Assembly (NCBI RefSeq): GCF_000620805.1
Contig: NZ_KK211187.1
Coordinates: forward strand, 2,404,398-2,468,397
Length of the DNA: 64,000 nucleotides
DNA from: Exiguobacterium undae DSM 14481
GTDB lineage: Bacteria; Bacillota; Bacilli; Exiguobacteriales; Exiguobacteriaceae
Reading direction: 5' to 3'
The notes beneath the pieces were generated by a model. It had not been told where the DNA came from. It saw nothing but the letters and a program-made list of their open reading frames with translations, and made no database searches. The position numbers and the translations under genes are program-made. The first letter of the stretch is position 1. The number at the start of each line of letters is the position of its first letter. Positions 55,772-64,000 of the stretch are shown piece after piece.

Positions 55772-56668
55772 TTAATCAACGTCCCGTCCGCGGGAAGCTT
55801 TTAAGATTTCAAACCATTGTTCACGCGACAGTTCAAGACGTGTCGCCCGGACAGCAGATTCAATCCGTTCAATTTTTCCTGAACCGACGATTGGCATGAT
55901 GCGCGCCGGATGTTTGAGCAACCAGGCATAGGCGACTTCGTCAATCTCTTCCGCTCCGATGTCACGGCCGATCTCCTCGAGTTTTTCACGAAGCGGCGCA
56001 AATTGTTCTTCTTTGAACAATCGTCCTCCGGCAAGTGGACTCCATGCCATGAGCGGCATTTCATTTTCGTGGCACAAATCAACGGAACCGTCTTCAAAAT
56101 GCTTCAGTTCCGCGACAGACAGCTCAAGCTGGTTCGTGACGAGCATAAACGGGAGTCGTGATTGAATCAGACTTTGTTGAGCCGGTGTATGGTTCGACAA
56201 TCCAAACGTCCGTACTTTTCCGGATTCTTTTAATTCGACGAATGCTTCGGCGATTTCGTTTGGATCCATTAATGGATCGGGACGGTGAATCAGTAACGTA
56301 TCGATGTAATCGACACCGAGTTCTTTTAAGGAACGGGTCGCCTGTTCAATGATATGTTCTTTTGTCGTGTCATAAAATGAAAGTTTTTGATCCGAGAAAT
56401 GGTTTCCTTTCATTTTGATCCCGGTTTTTGTGACGATTTCCATCCGTTCGCGTAATTCAGGTTTCAGTGCCAACGCTTCACCAAACAGTCCTTCATTCGT
56501 ATAATCACCATAAATATCGGCATGGTCAAACGTCGTAATTCCTAATGCTAAACATTGTTCAATTAATTCGAGTCGCTCTTGTGCCGTCATGTTCCATTCA
56601 TTCAGACGCCATAGCCCATGAATGACTCTCGAAAATGAAAGTTCTTCCGTTAAGTGTATCCGTTCCAT
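55772..56668 (-). CDS. Aldo/keto reductase
   Basis: 298 aa. Catalytic tetrad visible: Asp and Tyr in FDHADIYGDY, Lys in IVTKTGIKM, His in LLIHRPDPLMDP. C-terminal NADP-binding segment IVGSGKIERIESAVRA. It reduces carbonyls with NADPH; substrate unknown. It resembles the YdhF subgroup. Stands alone. Confidence 0.92.
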   Translation of the reverse strand: MERIHLTEELSFSRVIHGLWRLNEWNMTAQERLELIEQCLALGITTFDHADIYGDYTNEGLFGEALALKPELRERMEIVTKTGIKMKGNHFSDQKLSFYDTTKEHIIEQATRSLKELGVDYIDTLLIHRPDPLMDPNEIAEAFVELKESGKVRTFGLSNHTPAQQSLIQSRLPFMLVTNQLELSVAELKHFEDGSVDLCHENEMPLMAWSPLAGGRLFKEEQFAPLREKLEEIGRDIGAEEIDEVAYAWLLKHPARIMPIVGSGKIERIESAVRATRLELSREQWFEILKASRGRDVD

Positions 56669-56765
56669 GTATAGTCATCTCCCTATCTTTCAATCATACT
56701 TCACCGTTCACTTTACATGAATTTGATAACGGTTGCACGAGTTACGCCCTTCTCAATCAAATAGA

Positions 56766-56804
56766 CAAAAAAACTGGCAGAGACGGATTGTCTCTTTACC
56801 AGTT
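56766..56804 (-). terminator. Terminator after pgcA
   Basis: On the minus strand AAACTGG-taa-AGAGAC-aatcc-GTCTCT-g-CCAGTTTTTTT. Confidence 0.82.
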
Positions 56805-56824
56805 TCGTCTTGCGGTGTATCTGA

Positions 56825-58561
56825 TTATTGAATTTGCTCGACTTCCTGCATCACTTCATCTTCAATCAACTGACGTTTACGTGTTGTCTCCGCAGCATCC
56901 GGTGATGTCACACTGAAATAGAATTTGATTTTCGGTTCTGTTCCAGATGGACGAAGGCAGAACCACGAACCGTCTTCCAACGTAAATTTCAAGACGTTTG
57001 ATTTCGGCAGATTGATGGGTGATGGTTGATGTTGGATCAAATCGTGCGAGATGCTGGCATCGTAATCTTCAAATAAGACGACTTTTTCACCTGCCACTTG
57101 TTTAGGCGGATGCTCCCGGAACGTATCCATGATGCGTCCGATTTGTGCGACACCGTCTTTACCTTTCAGCGTCAACGAACGAAGTGACTCCTCGAAGTAA
57201 CCGAACTCCTCATAGATGGCTTGTAACGCCTCATACAGCGTCCGTCCTTCCTTCTTGTGATACGCTGTCATCTCAGCAGCCAGCAAGCATGCTTGGACGG
57301 CATCCTTATCACGGCAGAAGTCGCCGATCAAATAACCGTAACTTTCTTCATAACCAAACAGATATTCATATTCTCCGGATTCGTTGTATTGTTTGATTTT
57401 TTCACCGATGAATTTAAAGCCGGTTAACGTGTTTTCAACGTGTAAGTCGTAATGTCTTGCAATCAATGCTCCCAGTTCCGATGTGACAATCGTTTTTGCT
57501 ACAAAACCATTTTTCGGCAATGTCCCTTGAGCCGATTTTTGTGACAAGATGTAATCAAGCAGTAAAGCACCTGTCTGGTTTCCTGTGAGGACGACCCACT
57601 CTCCGTCCGCATCACGTGTCGCTACACCAACACGGTCGGCATCCGGATCCGTCGCAAGTAACACATCCGCGTCAACGCGGTCTCCGTACTCGATCGCCAA
57701 CTTAAAGGCCGCATGCTCTTCCGGGTTTGGAGAAGAAACTGTCGGGAATGCACCATCCGGCTTCGCTTGTTCTTCGACGACCGTCACATGCTCAAAACCA
57801 TAATTCTTTAATCCTACCGTTACTGGTACAAGACCTGTCCCGTGAAGCGGAGTAAAGACGATTTTTAACGGATCCGCCAACTCATCTTGAATCGTCGGTA
57901 AAACACGAATCGTTTTGAGTTGTTCTTGGTATGCATCATCGAGTTGTTCTCCGACGCGAACGATCAAGCCGTTAGCCCGCAAGACTTCTTCCGCTTCAAG
58001 TTCGATTGAAAGTTCATCTTCAACTTGATCGACGTATGAGACGAGATCATCCGCTTCTTTCGGCGGCAACTGTCCACCATCATTCCCGTAGACTTTATAG
58101 CCGTTATATTCCGGTGGATTGTGGCTCGCTGTAATGACGATGCCGCCTGCTGCACGGAGTTCACGCACGGCAAATGACAATTCCGGTGTCGGACGGAGTC
58201 CGTCGAACAAGTACGCTTTAATTCCGTTACTTGCAAGTGTCTTGGCTGCTTCCAAGGCAAACTCAGGCGAGTAGTGCCGTGAGTCGTGGGCGATGACGAT
58301 GCCTTGAGCGACTGCTTCTGCCCCTTCGGCTTTGATGAAATCGGCAAACCCTTGTGAGGCTTTACGAACGGTATAGACGTTCATCCGGTTTGTTCCGACG
58401 CCGATTTCTCCCCGCATTCCGCCTGTTCCGAATTCTAATTCTTTGTAGAAGGCTTCTTCCGCTGCTTTTTCATCTTCTGCGAGTGCGACCAATTCTTCTT
58501 TGAGTTCTGTTTCCAGACCCGAGAATTGATTCCATTTTTGATACGTTTCTTTCCATGACAT
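56825..58561 (-). CDS. pgcA: Phosphoglucomutase/phosphomannomutase
   Basis: 578 aa. The phosphoserine loop VITASHNPPEYNGYK, the Mg-binding DPDADRVG, the sugar-binding EESYGYL and the phosphate-binding RPSGTEPKIKFY are complete, all four domains. The length and N-terminus (WNQF...EEAFYKELEFGTGGMRG) match PgcA rather than the smaller GlmM. It interconverts glucose-6-P and glucose-1-P, the precursor for glycogen and envelope glycolipids, which fits the nearby glg genes. Confidence 0.95.
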   Translation of the reverse strand: MSWKETYQKWNQFSGLETELKEELVALAEDEKAAEEAFYKELEFGTGGMRGEIGVGTNRMNVYTVRKASQGFADFIKAEGAEAVAQGIVIAHDSRHYSPEFALEAAKTLASNGIKAYLFDGLRPTPELSFAVRELRAAGGIVITASHNPPEYNGYKVYGNDGGQLPPKEADDLVSYVDQVEDELSIELEAEEVLRANGLIVRVGEQLDDAYQEQLKTIRVLPTIQDELADPLKIVFTPLHGTGLVPVTVGLKNYGFEHVTVVEEQAKPDGAFPTVSSPNPEEHAAFKLAIEYGDRVDADVLLATDPDADRVGVATRDADGEWVVLTGNQTGALLLDYILSQKSAQGTLPKNGFVAKTIVTSELGALIARHYDLHVENTLTGFKFIGEKIKQYNESGEYEYLFGYEESYGYLIGDFCRDKDAVQACLLAAEMTAYHKKEGRTLYEALQAIYEEFGYFEESLRSLTLKGKDGVAQIGRIMDTFREHPPKQVAGEKVVLFEDYDASISHDLIQHQPSPINLPKSNVLKFTLEDGSWFCLRPSGTEPKIKFYFSVTSPDAAETTRKRQLIEDEVMQEVEQIQ

Positions 58562-58659
58562 ATGCTGTCCACTCCTTCAAATTTGTTTAAACGAGATTTT
58601 CTTGCGACTTGCGGGAACGTCTCACCTTTCATATGATTACTTTAGAAAGGGTCAAGGTG

Positions 58660-59481
58660 ATGTTTATGTTTCCAACCATTCAAATGACAGACTTACAGCA
58701 ACTTGTTCATACGGATCAGATCCGCTGGTTTGATTGCCGTTATGATCTGCAAGATCCGGATTACGGTCGTGACGCTTTTAAAACGAGTCATGTGCAACGG
58801 GCACAATATTTAGACTTAGCGCGGGATTTATCGGGACCACGGTCTGAAACAGGAGGACGTCATCCGTTGCCGTCTAAAAAGCAATGGATTCAGACACTCG
58901 AATCACTTGGCGTCCATCGCGACGATTTCATCGTCTTGTACGATGACGGTTTCCCGTATGCCGCCCGCGCCTGGTGGTTATTCAAGTGGGCTGGTCATGA
59001 ACGTGTCGTCGTCCTTGAAGGCGGACTATCGTCTTATCTTGCCTTTGATTACCCGATGAGCACGGAGACGACGACGTTTGACCAATCGACATATCAAGCT
59101 GATTTTCAGGATGAGATGCTTGTTCAGTTTCAAGAGGTGAAAAACCGCCCGCCGGAAACACGGCTCGTCGACTCACGGTCCCCGGATCGATTCCGTGGTC
59201 AGAATGAAACGATCGATGCGATTGCCGGACACATTCCAGGTGCCGTGAACTGCTTCTTTGGAGAAGCGATTTCCCCGGACCGACGATTAAAAGACGCGGA
59301 AGACCTCAAAGAGCTGTATGCTGATCTGCTCGATGCCGATTCTCCGATCTTGTATTGCGGTAGCGGCGTCACGGCGTGTGTCAATGTGTTAGCCCTGCAT
59401 GCCCTCGGAAAAACCGATGTTCGGTTGTACGCCGGGTCATACAGCGACTGGATCAGTCAAACGGATGAAGTGACGCAATAA
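58660..59481 (+). CDS. Sulfurtransferase (rhodanese, two-domain)
   Basis: About 273 aa; ATG 58660 or 58666 both follow AAGGTGA. Two rhodanese domains; the second carries the active Cys in LYCGSGVTACVN. CGSGVT is the mercaptopyruvate-sulfurtransferase-like form (rhodanese has CRKGVT). It transfers sulfur to cyanide or other thiophilic acceptors. Stands alone, divergent from pgcA. Confidence 0.9.
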   Translation: MFMFPTIQMTDLQQLVHTDQIRWFDCRYDLQDPDYGRDAFKTSHVQRAQYLDLARDLSGPRSETGGRHPLPSKKQWIQTLESLGVHRDDFIVLYDDGFPYAARAWWLFKWAGHERVVVLEGGLSSYLAFDYPMSTETTTFDQSTYQADFQDEMLVQFQEVKNRPPETRLVDSRSPDRFRGQNETIDAIAGHIPGAVNCFFGEAISPDRRLKDAEDLKELYADLLDADSPILYCGSGVTACVNVLALHALGKTDVRLYAGSYSDWISQTDEVTQ

Positions 59482-59488
59482 GCCAGAC

Positions 59489-59516
59489 GAAAGTCCGATC
59501 TTGATCGGACTTTTTT
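59489..59516. terminator. Bidirectional terminator before glgP
   Basis: AAAGTCCGATC-tt-GATCGGACTTTTTTT; perfect stem. Confidence 0.9.
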
Positions 59517-61942
59517 TAGATTTGAACCGGTTTGATGTTCCAGATGGCATTGGCATATTCTTTGATTGTCCGGTCACTGGAGAAGACACCGGATTTCCCG
59601 ATGTTCATGATGACCATCTTGTACCATTTTTCCGGATCTTGATAAGCCCGGCCAATTCGTTCTTGTGCTTGCTGGTAAGACAAAAAGTCTTTGAGGATTA
59701 AATATTCATCATTGTATGTCAACAATGAATCATAGATTGCCTGGAATTCACCTGTCGGGAAGATTGATCCGTCTACAAGACCATCAATCACACGACGGAG
59801 TTCAGGTTGCGCGCTGTATTGATCGTAAGCACTGTATCCCCCGTACTTCTTATAGTTCATGACTTCTTGCGGAGTCAGCCCGAAGATGAAGATGTTGGCA
59901 TCTTCAACCTCATCCCGAATCTCGATGTTGGCACCGTCGAGCGTCCCGACGGTCAAGGCACCGTTCATCATGAATTTCATGTTTCCGGTTCCGGAAGCTT
60001 CGTAACTTGCCGTTGAAATCTGCTCACTGACATCACTTGCCGGGAAGATTTTTTCAGCGAGTGAGACACGGTAGTTCTCAAGGAACACGACTTTCATGTA
60101 CGGACTGACCTCCGGATCCGAATTAATCAATTTGGCAAGGGCATTGATATAACGAATGACTTCCTTGGCATAGTGATAACCCGGAGCGGCCTTCGCCCCG
60201 AAAATGAACGTCCGTGGCGTCATTTGGAATGATTTGTCCTCTTTCAGACGGTAGTACAGAGAATGAATGTGAAGCGCGTTAAGTAACTGTCGTTTATACG
60301 CATGCAGCCGTTTGACTTGGACATCAAAAATCGAATGTGGATCAACGACGATTCCCGTCTCGGTTTTAATCAATTCAGCCAATTCCTTTTTACTCGCTAA
60401 TTTGATCGACCGGATGTCTTGCTGAAGCGTGACATCATCCGCAAACTTCGTCAGCTTTTGTAAATCGGACGGATGATTGATCCAACTGTCCCCGATGGCT
60501 TCTGTCACGCGATCCGCAAGCTGTGGATTCGATAACAGGAACCAACGGCGGTGCGTGATTCCGTTCGTCTTATTATTAAAACGTAACGGGAACATCTCAT
60601 AAAACAGCCGCATCTCGCGCTGCTTCAGGATTTCCGTATGAATTTGGGCAACTCCGTTCGTCGAATGCGTCCCGACGACCGCCAAGTTTGCCATATTGAT
60701 CATGCCGTCAGCAATGATTGCGATGTCCCGCATGTTCGGTTCCAGATGCGGATAATTATCGAGCACATCTTTGCAGAACCGGCGATTGATTTCTTCAATA
60801 ATGAGATAAATCCGTGGCAACAAATCGCGGAACAAATCGACCGGCCAGCGTTCTAACGCTTCCGACAACAACGTGTGGTTCGTAAACGACATGACGCTTT
60901 TCGTAATCCGCCACGATTCTTCCCACGAATATTCCTCTTCATCAATCAAAATTCGCATTAATTCAGGAATTGCCACGACAGGATGCGTATCATTGATATG
61001 AATCGCAATTTGATTCCCCAAATGTTTTAACGACGTATTACGTTTTTTATGTGATAACAAAATACTCCGTAATCCGGCTGAGACGAAGAAATATTGCTGT
61101 TTCAGACGCAAGACCTTACCTTCGTATGTCGTATCGTCCGGATACAAGAATTCAGAAATCGTCTGAATCGCTTGTTTATGGATCAGCAAGTCCTTGTAGT
61201 TGCCCCGGTGTTGGTTTAACAATTCATCGTCGTCATACGGCGATTCAGCACTCCAGAGACGCAAGTTATTCACGATCCCGTTCTGATACCCGACGATCGG
61301 CATATCATAAGGGACCGCACGAACGATTTCTGCCGGTTCATGATGGACGCGATACTTGCCGCCTTCGACTTCTTCCAACCAGACATGTCCACCGAATGGA
61401 ATGTCGACCGCTTTGTCGGAACGTCGAATTTCCCACATGTTTCCGTTCTTCAACCAGTTATCCGGCAGCTCGACTTGGTATCCATCGATGATTTTTTGTT
61501 TGAATAATCCGTACTGATAACGAATGCCGTTACCATGTCCCGGTAATCCAAGCGCTGCAAGCGAATCAAGGAAACAAGCGGCCAGTCGACCGAGTCCGCC
61601 GTTACCAAGACCCGGTTCCGGTTCTTCTTCGGTCAAATCAGCCAAGTCATAGCCAAGCTCCGCAAGTCCACTACGAACATCTTCAAGGACATTCAGGCTC
61701 AACAAGTTGTTGTACAGAAAACGCCCGAGTAAAAATTCCAGTGAGAAATAGTAGACTTGCTTACTTTTCTTATGGATGTAGGTTTCCTTTGTCCGCATCC
61801 AGTCCGTTGTGACATATTCCCGCACCATGTAAGCGAGTGTCTGATAGACATCATTTTCAGTCGCATCTTCCAATGCCTTACCATGCATCGAAATAAACCG
61901 TTCATTAAACCTCTTCTTGAACTTCTCTTTGTCTTTGAACAT
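59516..61942 (-). CDS. glgP: Glycogen phosphorylase
   Basis: 808 aa. The PLP lysine lies in EASGTGNMKFMMNGALTVGTLDGANIE; the N-terminal half has LGNGGLGRLAACFLDSLA and the AIHINDTHP motif. It releases glucose-1-phosphate from glycogen. Last gene of the glg cluster, 28 bp after glgA. Confidence 0.98.
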   Translation of the reverse strand: MFKDKEKFKKRFNERFISMHGKALEDATENDVYQTLAYMVREYVTTDWMRTKETYIHKKSKQVYYFSLEFLLGRFLYNNLLSLNVLEDVRSGLAELGYDLADLTEEEPEPGLGNGGLGRLAACFLDSLAALGLPGHGNGIRYQYGLFKQKIIDGYQVELPDNWLKNGNMWEIRRSDKAVDIPFGGHVWLEEVEGGKYRVHHEPAEIVRAVPYDMPIVGYQNGIVNNLRLWSAESPYDDDELLNQHRGNYKDLLIHKQAIQTISEFLYPDDTTYEGKVLRLKQQYFFVSAGLRSILLSHKKRNTSLKHLGNQIAIHINDTHPVVAIPELMRILIDEEEYSWEESWRITKSVMSFTNHTLLSEALERWPVDLFRDLLPRIYLIIEEINRRFCKDVLDNYPHLEPNMRDIAIIADGMINMANLAVVGTHSTNGVAQIHTEILKQREMRLFYEMFPLRFNNKTNGITHRRWFLLSNPQLADRVTEAIGDSWINHPSDLQKLTKFADDVTLQQDIRSIKLASKKELAELIKTETGIVVDPHSIFDVQVKRLHAYKRQLLNALHIHSLYYRLKEDKSFQMTPRTFIFGAKAAPGYHYAKEVIRYINALAKLINSDPEVSPYMKVVFLENYRVSLAEKIFPASDVSEQISTASYEASGTGNMKFMMNGALTVGTLDGANIEIRDEVEDANIFIFGLTPQEVMNYKKYGGYSAYDQYSAQPELRRVIDGLVDGSIFPTGEFQAIYDSLLTYNDEYLILKDFLSYQQAQERIGRAYQDPEKWYKMVIMNIGKSGVFSSDRTIKEYANAIWNIKPVQI

Positions 61943-61970
61943 TCCAAAACCCCATTTCCCGTAATCCCAA

Positions 61971-63422
61971 TCAGTCAGCAGACGGTGCGATTAAACGATA
62001 GAGCGCCAAATATTCATCAGCGGATCGAATCCAGCTAAAGTCTTCTTGCATTGCTGTTTCAACCAGATGCTTAAATACCGGTTTATCATGATACGTCTCA
62101 ATCGTACGTTGGATCGCATCAAGAAACTCTTGCGCATTATAATTCGAGAACGAGAAGCCATTTCCCTCTAATGTGAACTGATTAAATGGTTGGACTGTAT
62201 CACGCAGGCCACCGGTTTCACGAACCACAGGCAACGAACCGTATTTCATCGAAATCAATTGACTGAGACCACATGGTTCAAAACGGGACGGCATGAGGAA
62301 CGCGTCACTGCCGGCATAAATCCGTTGTGCCAGACCAACATCAAAACCGATATACGACGCCACCTTATCCGGACGGATCGTCGATGCGTGTTGGAATAAT
62401 CCTTCATACTCAGCCTCTCCTGAACCAAGAATGATGAACTGTGCATCCAGTTCAAACAGATCCGGCAGGATGTGGGCGAGTAAATCGATTCCCTTTTGAT
62501 CGACTAGACGTGAAACGAATCCGAATAACGGAACGTCCGGATTAACCGGTAATCCAAGTTCTTTTTGCAACGCTTCTTTATTCGTTGCTTTTCCTGCTTC
62601 AACCGTCTTCACATCGTAGTTTTCCACTAAATGTTCATCCGTATCCGGACTAAACTGACGGTAGTCGATTCCGTTCAATATTCCGCGAACGTCGACTGCC
62701 CGGTGCTGTAAGACCGGCTCTAATGTTTCACCGTAATACGGATCCATGATTTCATCACGGTATGACGGACTGACCGTCGTGATTTGATTGGCGTGGACGA
62801 GACCCGCCTTCATGTAATTGACAAGGCCGTTATGTGCGAGACCTTCTGCCGTAAAGTGTTCGTGGCTGAGACCTAGAAGATCGCCGAGGACCTCTTCCGG
62901 GAACACCCCTTGGTACTGCAGGTTATGAATCGTAAAGACCGTCTTGATTTCTTGATAACGGTTGAGATGTTGGTAATGAATCCGTAAGAACGCCGGTAAG
63001 ACACCTGTCTGCCAATCGTGACAATGAATGACGTCCGGTACTTCTGCCGCATCCACACGTTGAATCATCTCAAGCACTGCCCGTGAGAAGTAGGCAAACC
63101 GTTCAGCATCATCGTAATGACCATAAATCACACCATCACGTTTAAAATAATATTCGTTGTCGATAAAATAGAACGTTACGCCGTCCTGCTTTAAACGTAA
63201 AACAGCTCCAAACTGTTGCCGCCAACCGACCGGGACGATGAAATCAAATAAAAATTCCATTTCCGACTTATACTGTTCTTTAATTTGACCGTAATTCGGT
63301 AAAATGACCGAAACTTCCGCACCCTCTTCAGCAAGCGCTAAAGGGAGCGAGCCGACGACGTCAGCTAGCCCCCCTGTCTTGATGAATGGTGTCGCTTCTG
63401 TGGCAGCAAACCATACCTTCAT
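61971..63422 (-). CDS. glgA: Glycogen synthase
   Basis: 483 aa from ATG 63422 (AAAGGGGAT upstream); 21 upstream residues are rejected. GT5 features: N-terminal [19 protein letters not shown] (ADP-glucose binding KTGGL), [30 protein letters not shown]. It elongates glycogen from ADP-glucose. 13 bp after glgD. Confidence 0.97.
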   Translation of the reverse strand: MKVWFAATEATPFIKTGGLADVVGSLPLALAEEGAEVSVILPNYGQIKEQYKSEMEFLFDFIVPVGWRQQFGAVLRLKQDGVTFYFIDNEYYFKRDGVIYGHYDDAERFAYFSRAVLEMIQRVDAAEVPDVIHCHDWQTGVLPAFLRIHYQHLNRYQEIKTVFTIHNLQYQGVFPEEVLGDLLGLSHEHFTAEGLAHNGLVNYMKAGLVHANQITTVSPSYRDEIMDPYYGETLEPVLQHRAVDVRGILNGIDYRQFSPDTDEHLVENYDVKTVEAGKATNKEALQKELGLPVNPDVPLFGFVSRLVDQKGIDLLAHILPDLFELDAQFIILGSGEAEYEGLFQHASTIRPDKVASYIGFDVGLAQRIYAGSDAFLMPSRFEPCGLSQLISMKYGSLPVVRETGGLRDTVQPFNQFTLEGNGFSFSNYNAQEFLDAIQRTIETYHDKPVFKHLVETAMQEDFSWIRSADEYLALYRLIAPSAD

Positions 63423-63435
63423 GATGACATCCCCT

Positions 63436-64000
63436 TTAAACGATTGTTTGTTTTTTGATGACAATCGGCTCTTCGGCTGTTCCACGGATGACTTGTCCGC
63501 GTTTAACCGTTACCTCTTTGTCAAGGATCGCGTATTCAACGACAGCGCCTTCTTCGATCACTGATTTTTGCATGATGATCGAGTTTTTGACACGAGCATG
63601 TTTTCCGACTTTGACACCACGGAAGAGGATACTGTCCGTCGCTGTTCCCTCTAGTTTACAGCCATTCGCAACAAGTGAGTTCTTGATCGTTGATCCCGGC
63701 AAGTAACGTGTCGGCGGTTCGTGCTTGATTTTCGTATAGACGTGTTGGAAATCATTGATTGCGCCCCACTGTTCCAGCAACAGCATGCTTTCGCGGTAAT
63801 ACGAGCGTAAGGAATGAATGACCTGTGACGTCCCCGTATATTCATAACCGTGAACGTGCAGACGGTTCAGCTGCGAGCGGATGATGCTTTGCAGCAAGTC
63901 ATACTCGCCGCGCCCGATCGCTTCGTCGACGAGACGGACAAACAGGTTTTTCGAAAGGACAACCGTTTCCATGTAGAACGTTTCATCAGACGGTTCATAA
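63436..64000 (-). CDS. glgD: GlgD, ADP-glucose pyrophosphorylase regulatory subunit (5' end outside window)
   Basis: The C-terminal 187 codons; the frame is open through the right edge, reading [27 protein letters not shown]. The left-handed beta-helix ([57 protein letters not shown]) is typical of GlgC/GlgD; the overall sequence is closer to GlgD, which lacks full catalytic residues, but these lie outside the window. It heads the visible part of glgD-glgA-glgP. Confidence 0.9.
   Translation of the reverse strand, partial: YEPSDETFYMETVVLSKNLFVRLVDEAIGRGEYDLLQSIIRSQLNRLHVHGYEYTGTSQVIHSLRSYYRESMLLLEQWGAINDFQHVYTKIKHEPPTRYLPGSTIKNSLVANGCKLEGTATDSILFRGVKVGKHARVKNSIIMQKSVIEEGAVVEYAILDKEVTVKRGQVIRGTAEEPIVIKKQTIV

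Overview
The window is an ordinary chromosomal stretch of a low-to-mid-GC Gram-positive bacterium of the Bacilli. Gene content, strong AGGAGG-type ribosome binding sites, frequent TTG starts and gene order matching Bacillus subtilis in part (ecsBA / hit / yhaH / hpr / prsA / yhaM, yheA-yheB) point to Bacillales. The protein sequences look most like Exiguobacterium, but that genus call is inference. I see no rRNA, tRNA, CRISPR array, transposase, prophage or plasmid function. Coding density is high and the genes are mostly housekeeping and metabolic.

Layout. 1-6.8 kb: addBA recombination nuclease (addA runs off the left edge). 6.9-8.9 kb: truncated globin, two small unknown proteins and comK, the competence master regulator. 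9-11 kb: CssRS secretion-stress two-component system. 11.1-16.2 kb: a Fur-box-linked small membrane protein, mgsA, the acyl-CoA ligase lcfB (FadR-like and CcpA-like sites), a short-chain dehydrogenase, lipoate ligase and a DsbA/FrnE-type oxidoreductase. 16.3-21.2 kb: a complete glycerol regulon (glpD, glpF-glpK, glpP) with two terminator leaders that share a motif, the likely GlpP antitermination target, and a cre site on the glpF promoter. 21.4-23.7 kb: YczE-type membrane protein and an ABC transporter. 24-27.1 kb: a diguanylate cyclase directly followed by a sucrose-6-phosphate hydrolase. 27.2-33.1 kb: GNAT enzyme, UvrD-like helicase, mscL, a HAD phosphatase and cardiolipin synthase. 33.2-36.6 kb: hemE-hemH-hemY. 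36.7-38.5 kb: tnrA divergent from amtB around a perfect TnrA box. 38.5-45.6 kb: ecsBA, three tandem GlsB/YeaQ-like genes (two encode identical proteins), a TcaA-like protein, hit, yhaH, hpr and prsA. 45.6-51.7 kb: namA, yhaM, corA-like, dinB, yhzD-like, yheA, yheB. 51.7-55.7 kb: a PucR-type regulator with the sugar-ABC ATPase msmX, then a cystine-type binding protein and permease. 55.7-64 kb: aldo/keto reductase, phosphoglucomutase, a sulfurtransferase and the glycogen genes glgD-glgA-glgP (glgD runs off the right edge).

How the genes connect. Secretion quality control is unusually well represented (CssRS, EcsAB, PrsA, Hpr). Carbon handling is linked through CcpA-type sites at glpF, lcfB and msmX, and through phosphoglucomutase feeding glycogen synthesis. 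Nitrogen control is local (TnrA/AmtB).

The most unusual signal is at two genes (8.26 kb and 21.38 kb). In each, a near-consensus Shine-Dalgarno (GGAGGTGA) lies 26-32 nt from the only sensible ATG, and a perfect hairpin occupies the spacer. Folding the hairpin restores an effective spacing of about 8-11 nt.
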